64,000 nucleotides of DNA from Xiphophorus maculatus (GCF_002775205.1 NC_036456.1:11001463-11065462); one strand, 5' to 3'; shown: positions 12,501 through 22,700, numbered from the stretch's first letter. The notes: generated from the letters alone by a model not told the origin. Program-made: numbers and translations.

Positions 12501-13995
12501 AACGAGATAAGAGTGTGAGGAGAGAAGGAACCATAGAGAGGACAGAAGTCAACATCCGCCTCTACACCTGCGGAAAGAGAAAACACAAAAACCAAGAAAC
12601 CGTAACAACAAACAACATGCACATGCAACAGTTGCAACGTCATTGGAAAGTACACAGTACATCAGAGTGCATCTGACAAAAACCTGAATCTAAACACCTG
12701 GGAGATTGGTCCCTTCATTTAAAAATGTTCCCCTCCTTACTAATAAACTGTTCATCACTACAAAACGTGTAGAATCAGACAATCACTTAAATAGTACATG
12801 ATGTCAGCTAAAAGTTGGGCTGTGTGCAGAATGACAATGACCTGAAGTACAACAGAAAGTCCATGTCTGAATGGATCACATGAAAGAATATTCTGGAAAC
12901 ATAAATACATCAGAGAAACTGTTTTTATGGCCCTCAACAGGTCGTTCATCCTCGGAAACCCTGTTGTGTGACTGAAATAAATGCATTTTAAAAAGCTACA
13001 AATAGAGTGCCAAACATCCACAACCATGTAAAAGCGCACTACCAGTTGTCTGAAGTGTTTCCAATTACTTCTTCAATAGGCTTTTTTCCTTCATAATAAA
13101 TGAAACCATCATTCGAAACCTGCTTTTAAACATTTTCTGATGTGATTTGAGTGCTAATCTGAAGCATTTCAGTAAGAACAGTGGAATCAGAAATGAAAAT
13201 ATATATTTTTTTAAACACTGTGACTTTCACTTCTAGAAAACAATTACTGAAACAGATGAACTTTTTCAGTGGCATTCTGAGATGCACCTGTATGTCGTGG
13301 GTCTACTATCCCACCTGTCGCCGTATGGAGCTTTCTGCCCATATGGGCCACATCTAAGTTCCGCTCTGGGTCTTCTGTCCTCTTACACTCTGTGTATATT
13401 TTCAAAGTCATCTGCCTCCCTTAAGGAAACATCACTCTAATATTTATATAAAAATGTGACTCATGTGCAGCCCCGCTGATGCTCAGCGTGCGCATTTTTA
13501 TGAGTCGGTGCATCACTTCGGGCTGTGGTAGCCTTCCAGGGTTTTATTTGCAAAAATGTTCCAAACTGGCGCTTTTTACGTCCCAGATTTTTTTTTACCC
13601 CCCCCCCCTCCCCCGCAAAGTGCACAAATGCAGTTTGTGCTCACTTGACCGTGCAGAACCAGCGAGCGCTGACTGCATTAGCTTTTGTGGAGGACCTGAG
13701 CCGTGCGCGTAATGCGCAATGACGCAAGAAAAAAATGCCCAAAGCTCTCGCCTTCTCCCCCCTCGCCCCCCGCTCGTTTCTTTTTGCCACAATCTGGAGT
13801 TCAAAAGACTATTTTAGGTGAATTGAGAAATCTTCACAGACATGTTATATCGATAAACTGGTTTACTTTACCGTTAGGCTCTGGAGAGGGGCCCCGTCCT
13901 GGCTCGCAATCCGAAATATTGATCCCGAAGCGGCACAAGACACTGTTCAGTTCTGTTGAATTAATCAGGAAGTCATGGGTCGTGATAGTCTCCAT
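2944..13995 (-). CDS. cckar: Cholecystokinin receptor type A, complete, five coding exons
   Basis: Coding exons on the minus strand are 13872-13995, 11815-12075, 4815-5076, 4085-4212 and 2944-3512; the phases join to 447 aa (human CCK1R is 428 aa). It is a class A GPCR for sulfated CCK peptides, expected at the plasma membrane and Gq-coupled. Visible landmarks: N-glycosylation sites N12 and N26, Cys21/Cys30 in the N-tail, GN62-63 in TM1, D94 (2.50), C121 and C203 for the ECL2 disulfide, ERY at 145-147, CWTP at 323-326 in TM6, NPIVY at 363-367 in TM7. M202 and R204 match the human CCK1R M195/R197 ligand contacts, which argues for type A over type B, as does the neighbour tbc1d19. Some positions are type-B-like (H353, and FMH before the C-tail). 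Start chosen as the only ATG giving a phase-1 exon with the expected N-tail. Other members of the CCK/gastrin receptor family are possible but less likely. Confidence 0.93.
4085..4212 (-). CDS. cckar: cckar coding exon 4: TM5 and start of ICL3
   Basis: Acceptor ends GTTGTAG and donor is GTAGGA. Encodes residues 216-258: TM5 with LVLFLIPGIMMM and the AYGLISLKLYKGIK junction typical of CCK receptors. It leaves one base that pairs with AA of exon 5 to make Glu259. Confidence 0.93.
4601..4637. repeat. Perfect 16-bp hairpin in cckar intron 3
   Basis: CTCCATATCTGCTTGG at 4601-4616, loop of five bases, exact reverse complement at 4622-4637. Confidence 0.95.
4815..5076 (-). CDS. cckar: cckar coding exon 3: TM3, ICL2, TM4, ECL2
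   Basis: Acceptor ends CTCTGTGCAG and donor is GTGAGA. Encodes residues 129-215: SVSVSTFNLVAIS of TM3, ERY at 145-147, the WQTRSHAKKVI stretch of ICL2/TM4, a sequon N197-S-T, then M202-C203-R204 in ECL2. In human CCK1R the matching Met and Arg contact CCK, the Arg pairing with the sulfated tyrosine. Confidence 0.95.
5500..5573 (+). mobile_element. 3' tail of a non-LTR retroposon
   Basis: AAGTGCCTCAAGACAATATT followed by ...GACGCTATATCAATAAA and a GAATTGAA tail is typical of teleost LINE/SINE 3' ends. Confidence 0.5.
6050..6143 (+). repeat. Retroposon tail leading into a (TTCTA)n microsatellite
   Basis: TTTCCCTGCTGGGATGAATA with AAAGTA, then about nine TTCTA units (6095-6141). Fish non-LTR elements often end in such short tandem repeats. 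Confidence 0.7.
7572..7589 (+). repeat. Run of 18 G
   Basis: Uninterrupted homopolymer in cckar intron 2; length may vary or be uncertain in the assembly. It lies on the strand opposite to the cckar transcript. Confidence 0.9.
8051..8074 (+). repeat. G7-T-G7-T-G6 run, strong quadruplex potential
   Basis: Three G-runs separated by single T bases, giving many ways to pick four G-tracts. It is on the template strand of cckar. Confidence 0.85.
8100..8705 (+). mobile_element. Degenerate Tc1-family transposon copy
   Basis: Segments recall one fish Tc1 family: GGAAAGGACCAGAAAACCAC at 8252, GGTGGTGGTAGTGTCATGGTT-like wording near 8470, and GAAGAGTGGGCAAAATGTC near 8597 followed by a TTGCTATCAGAGGTGGTACA-like end. 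All frames are broken. Boundaries approximate. Confidence 0.55.
10200..10870 (+). mobile_element. Tc1-like transposase remnant, interrupted by a SINE
   Basis: Text such as GAATTCAGGTGTGGTACCAG (10280) and, after the SINE, CACTGCCTGACTGCCTTGTG (10850) follows the transposase order of a fish Tc1 family. Frames are broken throughout. Confidence 0.6.
10605..10831 (-). mobile_element. tRNA-derived SINE with 8-bp target duplication
   Basis: On the minus strand a tRNA-like head has an A-box-like TGGCACAGGGGGTTAGCACG and B box GGGTTCGACTCCCGG. CCAATGGA flanks it at 10597-10604 and 10832-10839. A 15-bp unit, CCAAACGTGGGGCGT, is duplicated in tandem inside the head. The 111-aa minus ORF here is a by-product of the SINE. 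Confidence 0.85.
10985..11310 (+). mobile_element. LINE 3' end fragment
   Basis: Carries the end of a reverse-transcriptase reading frame (Leu-Lys-Ser-Gly/Leu-rich with frameshifts, around CCAGAAAACTGGAAAACAG) and ends GAAATGTGCTGTACAAATAA, a common teleost LINE tail. Confidence 0.6.
11312..11730 (+). mobile_element. Two abutting fragments of different Tc1 families
   Basis: 11312-11485 matches the 3' part of one family (CAGTTCATCTCACCCAACAT ... CCAGAAGAGCTG); 11485-11730 matches another (AAAAACCTGGACTTTTGGAA ... ACCAAAGACAACATTCCAGG ... GGAAATGTTATGGT). Both dead. Confidence 0.55.
11815..12075 (-). CDS. cckar: cckar coding exon 2: TM1, ICL1, TM2 to start of TM3
   Basis: Acceptor ends CTTCTCAG and donor is GTATGT. 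Encodes residues 42-128: TM1 with GN, a first intracellular loop, TM2 with LSLAVSDL (D94 is 2.50), and C121 at the top of TM3. The loop between TM1 and TM2 looks two residues longer than in the human protein. Confidence 0.95.
12184..12230. repeat. Perfect 20-bp hairpin in cckar intron 1
   Basis: Left arm ATAATGACAAGTAGGTCTAC (12184-12203), seven-base loop, exact reverse complement at 12211-12230. 109 bases upstream of exon 2 on the cckar sense strand. Confidence 0.95.
12680..13070 (+). mobile_element. Possible Tc1-like remnant in cckar intron 1
   Basis: GCAGAATGACAATGACCTGA near 12825 resembles the conserved transposase stretch CAGGACAATGACCC.. of Tc1 elements. No ends found. Confidence 0.3.
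13872..13995 (-). CDS. cckar: cckar coding exon 1: extracellular N-terminus
   Basis: Translates from ATG at 13995 to 41 codons plus one base, followed by GTAAAG. It carries the sequons N12-S-T and N26-I-S and two cysteines (C21, C30) that correspond to the N-terminal disulfide pair of CCK1R. It has no detectable identity to long ORFs, and is identified by phase, position, glycosylation sites and cysteine pair. The split codon joins exon 2 as Asp42. Confidence 0.85.
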
Positions 13996-14071
13996 TTCGC
14001 CTTCTCTCCTGTGTGTGAGCTCAGGTCAAATCTGTCTGAAGCTCAGCAGCGGTCATGCTCTTTCATAAGAC

Positions 14072-14078
14072 AGAGAGC

Positions 14079-14165
<87 letters not shown>
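14072..14165 (-). repeat. (TC)n tract just upstream of the cckar start codon
   Basis: About 94 bases of nearly pure GA on the plus strand, so TC on the cckar sense strand, ending 77 bases before the ATG. It probably lies in the core promoter or 5' UTR. GA/TC tracts are length-variable and can form triplex DNA; long ORFs through it are artefacts. Confidence 0.95.
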
Positions 14166-14170
<5 letters not shown>

Positions 14171-14180
14171 GGATCTCAAA

Positions 14181-14190
14181 CTTTAAATAT
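14181..14190 (-). promoter_or_regulatory. cckar: TATA-like element, candidate cckar core promoter
   Basis: ATATTTAAAG on the minus strand, about 190 bases before the start codon and directly upstream of the TC tract. If used, transcription would begin within the tract. CpG density is raised between 13480 and 14300, as expected for a promoter. Position-based guess. Confidence 0.25.
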
Positions 14191-14199
14191 CCATTCACA

Positions 14200-15330
14200 A
14201 AACAATAGCAAAGAGGGGAGAAAAACCCCCAGCTCCCACTGCAGCGCTCCTCTGTTGCTGACAGCGTGTGGAGAGGGATCGTCAGCCCGCCTATATGTCC
14301 ACCAAACCCTCCTCCCTTCAAAAAAAAAAAAGCTGAAGAATTTGATTACAAACATCATTTGTGTCCCTGGCAATATTGAAAGGGCTTCTCGCCCTCTGCG
14401 CGGGCATGCTGCTGCAGGCTGAGGAATTTTTTTGAGAACGGGCGTGAAATTGCAAATGTTCTGATGCCTGGATAGACTGGCTGTCATCAGCCATTGAGTA
14501 ACGTGTTCAAAACGTGCCGATTGTTGTTGTATTAAAAAGTGAAAGCCAAAATGCACTTAAAAAAGAAGTATTTACACGCCCTCTGTTGCTGTTGTACCAA
14601 ACAGAATAACTGTGTGGCTGTTTAAAACTCATAATAGGTGATAATAGACGGTTAGGATCCATAAAATGACTGAAGCAGGTAAAACAGGCTGGTCTAGGCT
14701 TAGTTTCACTCCTCAGTTTTGCATTTCTATGAATCAGAGTACTTAAAAAACGATAGGCAGATTCTTTTCTGATGTTATAAACTTGTCCTTACTGTACAAC
14801 CTCTTCTTATTTTTGTGGTGTTGTCACTTTTGTGAATTTGCATGCTTCCATTTGCCTTTCACTTGACTCTACTGCTGGTACACTGAACTTTCCTCCACAG
14901 GGGGACAATAAAAGATAGATGCTGTTCTATTTTAATCAAGTCCAGTCAAAATCTATGTTACATTTGACTTGTAGATTTGTGTTCTGCTGCATCTTATTCT
15001 TGACTCTGATTTATTGGATTAGAGTGATTCACAAGGTGTAGATTTGGCAGCGAAACAGACTCAAGTTGCTCCATTTTAACCCAGAGGTCATGGCAGCAAT
15101 TTCCCAAAGCTTTCTTCATGTCTTTCCAGATCCAAGGTATTTAGAGGAGGAGCCGTTTAAAAGACATACCACTTGGCTCATGTGTTTGACCCGACTTGTT
15201 ACCTGCGTTTTATCTCATCTTTCTAATTACAAAGCTAACTAAGATAAGAAAAAAAACGGTGAATGGGAAATATTTGTCTAAACATTCTCTTAATAAATAA
15301 CTCTCTCTCCTCAAACTTTTCAGGAAATTT
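14200..15330. other. Intergenic DNA between divergent cckar and tbc1d19
   Basis: No gene seen. 14200-14300 is probably part of the cckar promoter. A LINE-tail-like stretch (GGGGGACAATAAAAGATAGA) lies near 14900. Confidence 0.5.
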
Positions 15331-15482
15331 TCTCTGGAGGTAAACAGGGAATGTTTTTAGGAAATGTTTTCTAAGGATTTGCTAACAAGCACTTTGGGAA
15401 CATTATATATGACTTCAGGGAACGTCTAGAAACTGTTATCTAGAGGTACGTCTGTAGGTTATAATGAAGGTTCCCCTTAGAG

Positions 15483-15692
15483 CACAGGTGTCAAACTCCA
15501 GTCCTCGAGGGCCGCTGTCCTGCAGTTTTTAGATGTGCCACAGGTACAAAACACTGGAATGAAATGGCTTAATTACCTCCTCCTTGTGTAGATCAGTTCT
15601 CCAGTTCACCTAATTATTCTAGTCAGTTCAGCAGAGGCACATCTAAAAGTTTCAGGACACCGGCCCTTGAGGACTGGAGTTTGACACCCGTG
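15483..15692. mobile_element. hAT-type MITE, 210 bp
   Basis: Inverted termini CACAGGTGTCAAACTCCAGT and (right, reversed) CACGGGTGTCAAACTCCAGT continue into CCTC(G/A)AGGGCC. Flanked by an 8-bp duplication CCTTAGAG at 15475-15482 and 15693-15700. A relative lies at 37692-37899. Confidence 0.9.
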
Positions 15693-15700
15693 CCTTAGAG

Positions 15701-16177
15701 CAGTGGTTCTCAAATGGGGGTACGTGTACCCCTGGGGGTACGTGGAGGTACTGCAGGGGGTACGTGAAGCTTTTCAAAATATCTTTAAAAAATCAGTAGG
15801 CTCCTCATAACAAGTCTTGGGAAAAATTATTTTGTAAAATGTTCGATAAAATATAAATGTGTGTTCATGCACTGAATTTTATATTCAGTATTTAGTTTCA
15901 ATATCCTTTAAAATAAAACGGTTTGACTGGTTTTATACCTTCCTGGTGGTCACCGTCTTCTGTTTTTCTTTTTTTGTTTAACCATGCAATGTTTGCAATA
16001 TGGATGTATTTGTCAGGTTCACTGATATAAGTTATTTGGCTTTAATAAATCAGACAGTGATTTTACAGCACTGTACCCCTTTTTAATTCCAAAAATGTTT
16101 TGCCCGTGTCAGGGGGTACTTGACTAAAAATATATTTTTAAGGGGGTACATCACTGAAAAAAGTTTGAGAACCACTG
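15701..16177. mobile_element. Second hAT-type element, 477 bp
   Basis: Begins CAGTGGTTCTCAAATGGGGG and ends, reversed, CAGTGGTTCTCAAACTTTTT. Flanked by the same CCTTAGAG at 15693-15700 and 16178-16185. No coding capacity. Confidence 0.9.
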
Positions 16178-16429
16178 CCTTAGAGGATGTACCCTAAAGA
16201 AGAATCGCAGCTTTCACAATATACCTTTCAATAAACCTTAAGAAAAGATTCCTTAGAGGTAGCGTTCAATGTAAACTTCACAAATCTTTCTAACATTTAG
16301 GGAATGTTCACTGAAGGTTTCCTAAAAGGTTTCCTAAAGATTAATCGCAGCTTCCCATACATAAAGAATTCCCTAAAGGTAAGGTGTGCATTTGACATGG
16401 CCTAAATATTTCTTTTATTAAAGTTAGCT

Positions 16430-16668
16430 TGAACTGTTACTATCTTTTCAGACAACCTCTGAAGGTTACATTCGATATAGGGAGAAAAAGTTGCTGCGTT
16501 TTTATTTAGTCGGAACCAAAGTATCAGGTGTTTGTTTCTCGCGCACCGACCTCGGTTGCTAAGGAACCCCCTGGCGCTGCTGCGGCTGCTGTTCGAGGGA
16601 TGCTGAGAGTTCAGCCGCAGCATCTCTTGAAAGCGGGCCGTGTGAGGTTGTCCCGGTGAAACCGGAGG
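16430..16668 (+). promoter_or_regulatory. tbc1d19: CpG-enriched tbc1d19 promoter and leader
   Basis: GC-rich patch with several CpGs directly before the tbc1d19 ATG, in AT-rich surroundings. It holds an imperfect RFX/X-box-like GTTGCTAAGGAAC at 16555-16567 and a short ORF (16600-16659) that would be an upstream ORF if included in the mRNA. Confidence 0.45.
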
Positions 16669-16764
16669 ATGGACGAAGGCACCGTGTTATCCCTGAGCAT
16701 CGCCCAGATCGTCCAGCGTCTCAAAGGAAGCCATTTACACTCTCAGATAGAGAGGCAGGCTAAA
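16669..16764 (+). CDS. tbc1d19: tbc1d19 exon 1 (residues 1-32)
   Basis: Starts at ATG in a fair Kozak setting (GGAGGATGG) and ends before GTGAGT. Contains SIAQIVQRLKGS, which matches the N-terminus of vertebrate TBC1D19 as I recall it. Confidence 0.92.
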
Positions 16765-19700
16765 GTGAGTCGGTTAGCATGCGGCTAACGATGCGGAGCT
16801 AGCTGCTGCTGTTTGGTGCAGTGTTTCAGTAATAAGCAGTTTTTTTTTTTAACTTTCTTGTTCAGCTTCATTGTACACTATTAAACTCTTTTTAGGACTG
16901 TTTACATCGTCCTGAGATAAAATTGGAGTCGCTAAAGGAAGACGTGCGCAGTTTTTTGAAAACGTCAGGTGGGTTGAGGTTTATTTTGCTACCTGCTGCC
17001 ACGCCTTTAATATAAGAGCGACAGAATGATGAATATCCGGATATGTTTCTCTGTGTAGGCTGGGAGAAAAAGCTGCAGAATGCTATCTACAGAGAACTTC
17101 ACATGTAAGTCAAATACATGCATACATACATGAAACACTTTTCCCAAACAGCTGCCAGGAACCAGTTAGGACTTAGGTTGCATTCAGGTTCCTAGTGACG
17201 GTCAGGAAGATCTTTTTCTCCATCATCCACGACATGGAAATATTTTCAATATTTTGAGCTTCTCTAACAACAAACACTTGTTGAGAATGTTTTTGGCTCA
17301 TTCTCCATCAACATATCCGACTCACAGTTTGGGTCATTCCCGTCTACTAATGCTGCTCCCCTATTCTGTTGTATGGCTTTTTTTTTTTTTTGCACAGTTT
17401 CTGTTCTGATGTAGTCAGATCTGAATGAAATGTCTTTCAGATGTGAATAATTGGGAAAAAGAAAAATAGGATGTGTACATCTTTATTTGCAGACTTTAAT
17501 CTCTGTTGCCTGTAAGATCCATCCATCCTGTTTTTTTTTCAATATTTAAGTAAATATCTGGAATATCTCCAGTGATTTGTGTCTGGGAAAACCCCCCCCA
17601 AAAAACAAAAAAAAACACCCTGATCCAGGAGTGAGATCTATAGAGTTAAAATCCATTGTTACCAGTGCAGCCATTATTTCTCCCCACAAAACTCCTTCAC
17701 AAGACTAAAAATTTTTCTTTTATTACTGACTCGCAGCCGGTTTGGTACACTTGAGGTTGTAGGTTCGATTCCAGCTTCTTTGTGTCACATGTCGATGAGC
17801 CCCTGGGCAACAGACTTAACCCTGATTGTACTGCGTGTTTGTGAGTGTCGGTAGGTAAAAGTAGCTGTAGTGCAAAGCAATTTGAGTGGTCAGTATGACT
17901 AGAAATGTGCTACATAAATTAAGTACGGTACATTTCCTACATCCTGTAGCCAGTCAACACATAATTGGACAGCTCATTTACATGTAGAAGCTTCAGTAAA
18001 AGTAGGCTGCAGCCACAAGCATGAAGTGCTTTTGATTTTCAGCTCATAGATATACTAAGAATCTCAGAACGTTTTCCAAGAAATCATCTGTAATAACATA
18101 AATCTAACGTAACGTAATCAAAATACAGTTTTAACAGTTTTTTTTTTATTCAAGTATGAATCTGTGTTTTAAGAGCTGCAGTAAATTAACCAGATTTCAC
18201 TCTTTTACACCCGTGTTGTTCAGATAAAGCTTTGTAATCATTTTCTGCCACTCTTTTCAGATATATAAAAATATTACTATATTATTATTTTATTCATACT
18301 CTTCACTGTTAGGTTAATGTTATAGTGTGATAGCAACACCTATTTACACCTTTGAGCAGGTTGTACTACTATTCCTCACGTAGTGTTTAGGAGACAGTTT
18401 CTCATCTATATAATTTTATTTGCATTGCCTTTGAACTGTTCATATTTTACCTTTTTTATTTGGTATGCAACTTCAGGTTAACTGGCTGAAACTAATAAAT
18501 TTCTCTGACATATGTGAGCACCTCCCCTCATGTTAACGGATAAGTGAGTCTTTTTGCTCTCTGGAGGCTCAGACATCAGCGTGAGGCACTTACTGACCGA
18601 CTGCTCCGTGTGGCGGCCTGCAGTCAGCCCTGCGAGCTCCTTGTAGGCGTTTACAATAGGATGTATGGTGTTTAATGCACTGAGTCCTTGAGTCATTCAG
18701 CATGCCCTGAGCGGGCTTAGTGAAACACTTCTGGTGGAGATTTGTTCTGAGTCATCTAAGCTCTGATCAAGGGGGCAATTTTTTACTTAAAAAAAAAAAT
18801 AATCTGATGAATTTATTCTATTTCTGAATAGCGTTCCATTTGCATCAAATTATCAAAGCTGTCAGTCTTTCTTGCAGTCAACGTTTTAGCACACTGTTGC
18901 GCTTCCCCACTGCAGCCAGCTGCCTCCAAGCCATCCCACCGCTCCGCTGGAGCATCTCAAAGAGCCGCTGGCCTACATGCGTAAAGCTCAGGTCAGTGCG
19001 TCTCCTCTCGTCTTCGTCACTCCTTTGAATTCCGTTTTCCTCTGGTTCTCTTTGTCTTTTTCGTCTGCCAATTCTCAGAGATGTAAATCCCTTTTTTCGT
19101 GTCACACGTGGGCTGCATGTGTGTGCACAGGCCAGCTGGGAGAAGCGCATACTGAAAAGTCTGAACAGCATGAGCACGGAGCTCGGAGTGCCTCTGGCCC
19201 GTAAGGTAGGGGAAAACGCGGCCCGTCACAGGTAATACCACTAAACTGCAGAGGCTGTCGTAACGCTGTATTTGTTTTCACCAGATGGTAACCAGGCTGT
19301 CGTTTTTTTTTTTTATCTCTGTGTTCCTGTGCGTGCACACAACTGTATTTAAACATAGCCAAGATCTGTGTTCTGCGGGCCGCGTGTTGTTTGTTTTGTA
19401 AAGACCCCTCTGTTCCCTCCTGCTCCCACAGAGGCCCGGAGCCGAGCAGAAGGAGCTCACCAACAAGTGGAACGAGATGGGCACGGATGAACCAGGTCTG
19501 CAGACATTACCCAGGGTTTTGGCCCCTGCAGTCATCTGCCTGCTATGACAGATTGGTGTTGACCAGTATGCATGGGCTGGCGCATTTAGCATCAGCTTAA
19601 CGACTTGCCACGTTACTCTGAACCAGATCTACCACTTCTGTGTTTGCTTTGCGAGCTATAATTATCCAGCCAAGGTTTTTCTAGCAACTGGTTTATTAAT

Positions 19701-22700
19701 GAAGAATGCGTCCATCGAATGTGACTCTTATTGCTTTACTCAGACTTAAAATATTCAGACTACAGAAATGCCTTAGGAAGAGTTCAGTGTCTTGCAAAAG
19801 TAAAACAGATTAGTTAAATGTTTTCTATAAGGTTCCAACTACAAACCTCAAAAGTTTTTAGTGGGATTTTAGGTGACAGGTCAACACAAAGCGGTGAACA
19901 GTGATTAAGTAAAAAGACGTCCAGGGTATCTGCATCTGTTAAAAGTCTTAAATTCATGTATCTAAAATTAAAACCTTAAGATGTCTAAAATTAATTAAAA
20001 AATGCAAATGTGAGTATTAAATTAAGTCAATTGCCGATCTTAAATTTTATTGAGGCAGAATTTAATGCCGTATATTTTAAATAGTTTCTTTTCTGTCAAG
20101 CAAACATTTGAGTCGCACACAGATGACTTCATTTCATTCTGTGACTAAGGGTGGTTGCGGCTACCGCTAACTAGCTGATAACAAACCCTTGGTTAGCTAG
20201 CTAGCTCACTTTGTTTGCATCTATCATGGGTAAACTGTAAATTTATCACTATTTGGCTGGACGATGTTCGTCTTTGCCTCTAGCTCATTTCTGTTGAAAA
20301 CCCATACAATGTTACGTGCATTTTGTGCAAAAGATTTTTTCACTACTACTGCATAAAATCTGCAGTTTTCTTTTGTACATTTCTGTCATGCCTTAAATTT
20401 TATTCATAATGGCCATAAAAAATATAAAATTTGAGTTGGTGAAACCTGCAGACTCTCTGGATGTATGTCTATTTTTTTTATATGTATCTACCGGATGTGA
20501 AAAGCTAGAGACAGCAAATTTTGCCCGTTTTTTTAAAGTCTTGCTCCTTATTCTCAGTTGTATTTGTCTCTGGGCTTTGACTGGGCCATTCTAGCACATT
20601 GGTATGCTTTGATCTGGACTATTTCATTGTAGCTGTCCATCTATCTCACTCAGTCTCTAGTCTTTCTGGGCTTATTTCCTTGGTCTTCACAATGCCGTTT
20701 GTTCACAAATGTTCTCCAAAAACCTTCACATAGCCAAGAACAGCTAGAATTACACTAAAATTACTCATAGGTAAACGCTATTCGCCGATTAGGAGAGTTT
20801 TAAATGCATGACCGAAATCGATTGCAAAACCTGCTGAGGTTTTGTTGTACAGTGAACCCTCGCTATAACGCGGTTCACCTTTCACGAACTCGCTGCTTCG
20901 CGAATTTTTTTGTGTAGTTTTTTTTTCACAGTGCATTATGTACTGCGTCCTGATTGGCTAAACAGTCTCCGCGCTTCTTCTCTACCTGTGTGCCAATAAC
21001 GTTGTGGTATTTAAAAATATGTAAAACAGCGTGGTAAATTTTGGTAAATGTTTTTGCCCAGAAGAAAAAAAGGGCGACAACAACTACCGATAACTATGTT
21101 CTTCTTTCGAAAAAACACACCTGCACGACAGGCTTCAGAAGAAAAAGACACTAGAGAGCGGAGTCAGGCCGCAGCGTCACAGTCAGAGGAACAGTGAAAT
21201 ACGCGAGTCACAATTTGTCCTACTGTACTTCGTATTGATGATTACAATGATTATTTTACTGTAGTTATTTGTAAGAAACGTTCTATTTGTTTAAAAAATG
21301 CTTGGGCCTGAAAACAGGCTTTGTTCTTTGGTTTCAATGTAGAGTATTTAATTATGCTGTATAATTGTAAAAAATAAAGGTAACTATAACGGGTTCTTTT
21401 CAGAACGCAACCCCTGCGAAAAATGAGGGTTTGCTGTACTGTGAAAAAAGTTCAAAGGTTTTGAACACTTTCGGAAGGCAGTGTACTTTGTTGTTAAATT
21501 TCGGATTTATTAGCTCTTTCCTTTCCCCTTTTTGCTCGAAGCCAGCCCCTTTCCAGAGAGCAGGCCAATCTTTTAATCCTAACAGTGCTATCACAGCTCA
21601 GGGACGTATAATAACATTTAGGATGTCCCCCTTCTCTGGCTGTAAACATTGTGGACTGCGAGTATAGAAGCTGTCCAGACCTCTTGCACGGAGCTGCAAT
21701 AACGGCCGCAACACCCTGCTTTCATCCCAAAAGTTTAGCCCCGTCCTTCCCTGTTCCGGCAATGAATTTACAATCGTGTCGTCACAATGGAAGCACTCTT
21801 CCGCTGACCTCAGAATGTAAAACAGTTGTTTCTGTGTTGGTTGCAGATTTAAGTCGCTTCAGGCCCGTTTATGCACCGAAAGACTTTCTCGAGGTAATCG
21901 CAGTTCTTGCTGCTGCTGATTTATTTTTGTCATGTTGAAAATTTGGAGATGTACCTTCTCCCCCCTTTTTTTTATTGCCGTCAACTCAGGTGTTGATCAG
22001 TTTGCGGAACCCCAACCATGACAGCTGCGAGGACGTGTGCGCCCGGAGCCACTGGGGTCTCATTCAGGTTCCCCTCAACGTCCGAGATATTCCACAGCTG
22101 GTATATATCACATTCTTTTATGATTTTAATGATTTTTGCTTTACACAGTAATACATTTGAATGAACAAATAAGCATAAAAAGTATCCGTGTTCCACAAGA
22201 GTTTTTGATCATCTTGTAGCCTTGCTCTGGTGACTGTGACGACCCTGATGGTCGATTTCAGTCGTGCCATTACTGTGTTGATTTGGCCTTAAGTTTTAGA
22301 TTTCCAGTCATGTCGTCGTCCTTTGCTTGACCCCAGGACCACCCGAAGTGTTTCATGCTGAGCGTTACTGTTGTCTGGTCAAAGCACACAGCTTAAAGTT
22401 CCAGTAGAAGCACCACTTCATGTTTGTATTTGTAATGGTATGGCAGAAAAGGCCAATTTCCCTTCATGCCTCCCGAACAACCGAGTGGCCTGTGGATAAC
22501 ATCTCTAACGGTGTTTTCACACCTGATAATCTGGTGGTCTGGTAGTTCGATTTCGGACCAAAATTGCAACATTTGTTAAATTTTCATCTGGTGCAGCTTG
22601 CTTTCACACTGCACTGTATCAAATGATCCAATCCCTTTGAAAAACCTTTTCACCCCCTTGCCTGTGGTGGCACTGAATCAAGAACCACTGAAGGAAACAA

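Larger units (their letters stand above)
15330..16400. repeat. Degenerate minisatellite split by two hAT insertions
   Basis: Before 15482 and after 16185 there are loosely repeated phrases such as AGGAAATGTTTTCTAAGG, GGTTTCCTAAAAGG, TTCCCTAAAGGT and GGGAATGTTC, spaced roughly 20-40 bases. Units are too diverged to give a clean period by eye. Confidence 0.4.
19785..21483 (-). mobile_element. Tc1-derived element, disrupted by two later insertions
   Basis: Left end CAGTGTCTTGCAAAAGT at 19785 and right end, reversed, CACTGCCTTCCGAAAGT at 21483, with TA after it. The middle 20535-20845 carries CTTTGACTGGGCCATTCTAG and other wording of a common fish Tc1 family in minus orientation. The two entries below sit inside it. 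Confidence 0.65.

Noticed and set aside
14043..14321. Long open frames through the GA/TC repeat
   Set aside because: Dinucleotide repeats stay open in several frames; the proteins are simple Leu-Ser or Arg-Glu runs.
17750..17775. tRNA gene suggested by a B-box
   Set aside because: No cloverleaf or A-box at correct spacing; context and tail are those of a SINE. The same holds for 10720-10740.
18841..18915. Earlier AGs (after TTGCAG and TTTTAG) as acceptor of tbc1d19 exon 4
   Set aside because: Both put the conserved EHLKEPLAYMRKAQ out of frame.
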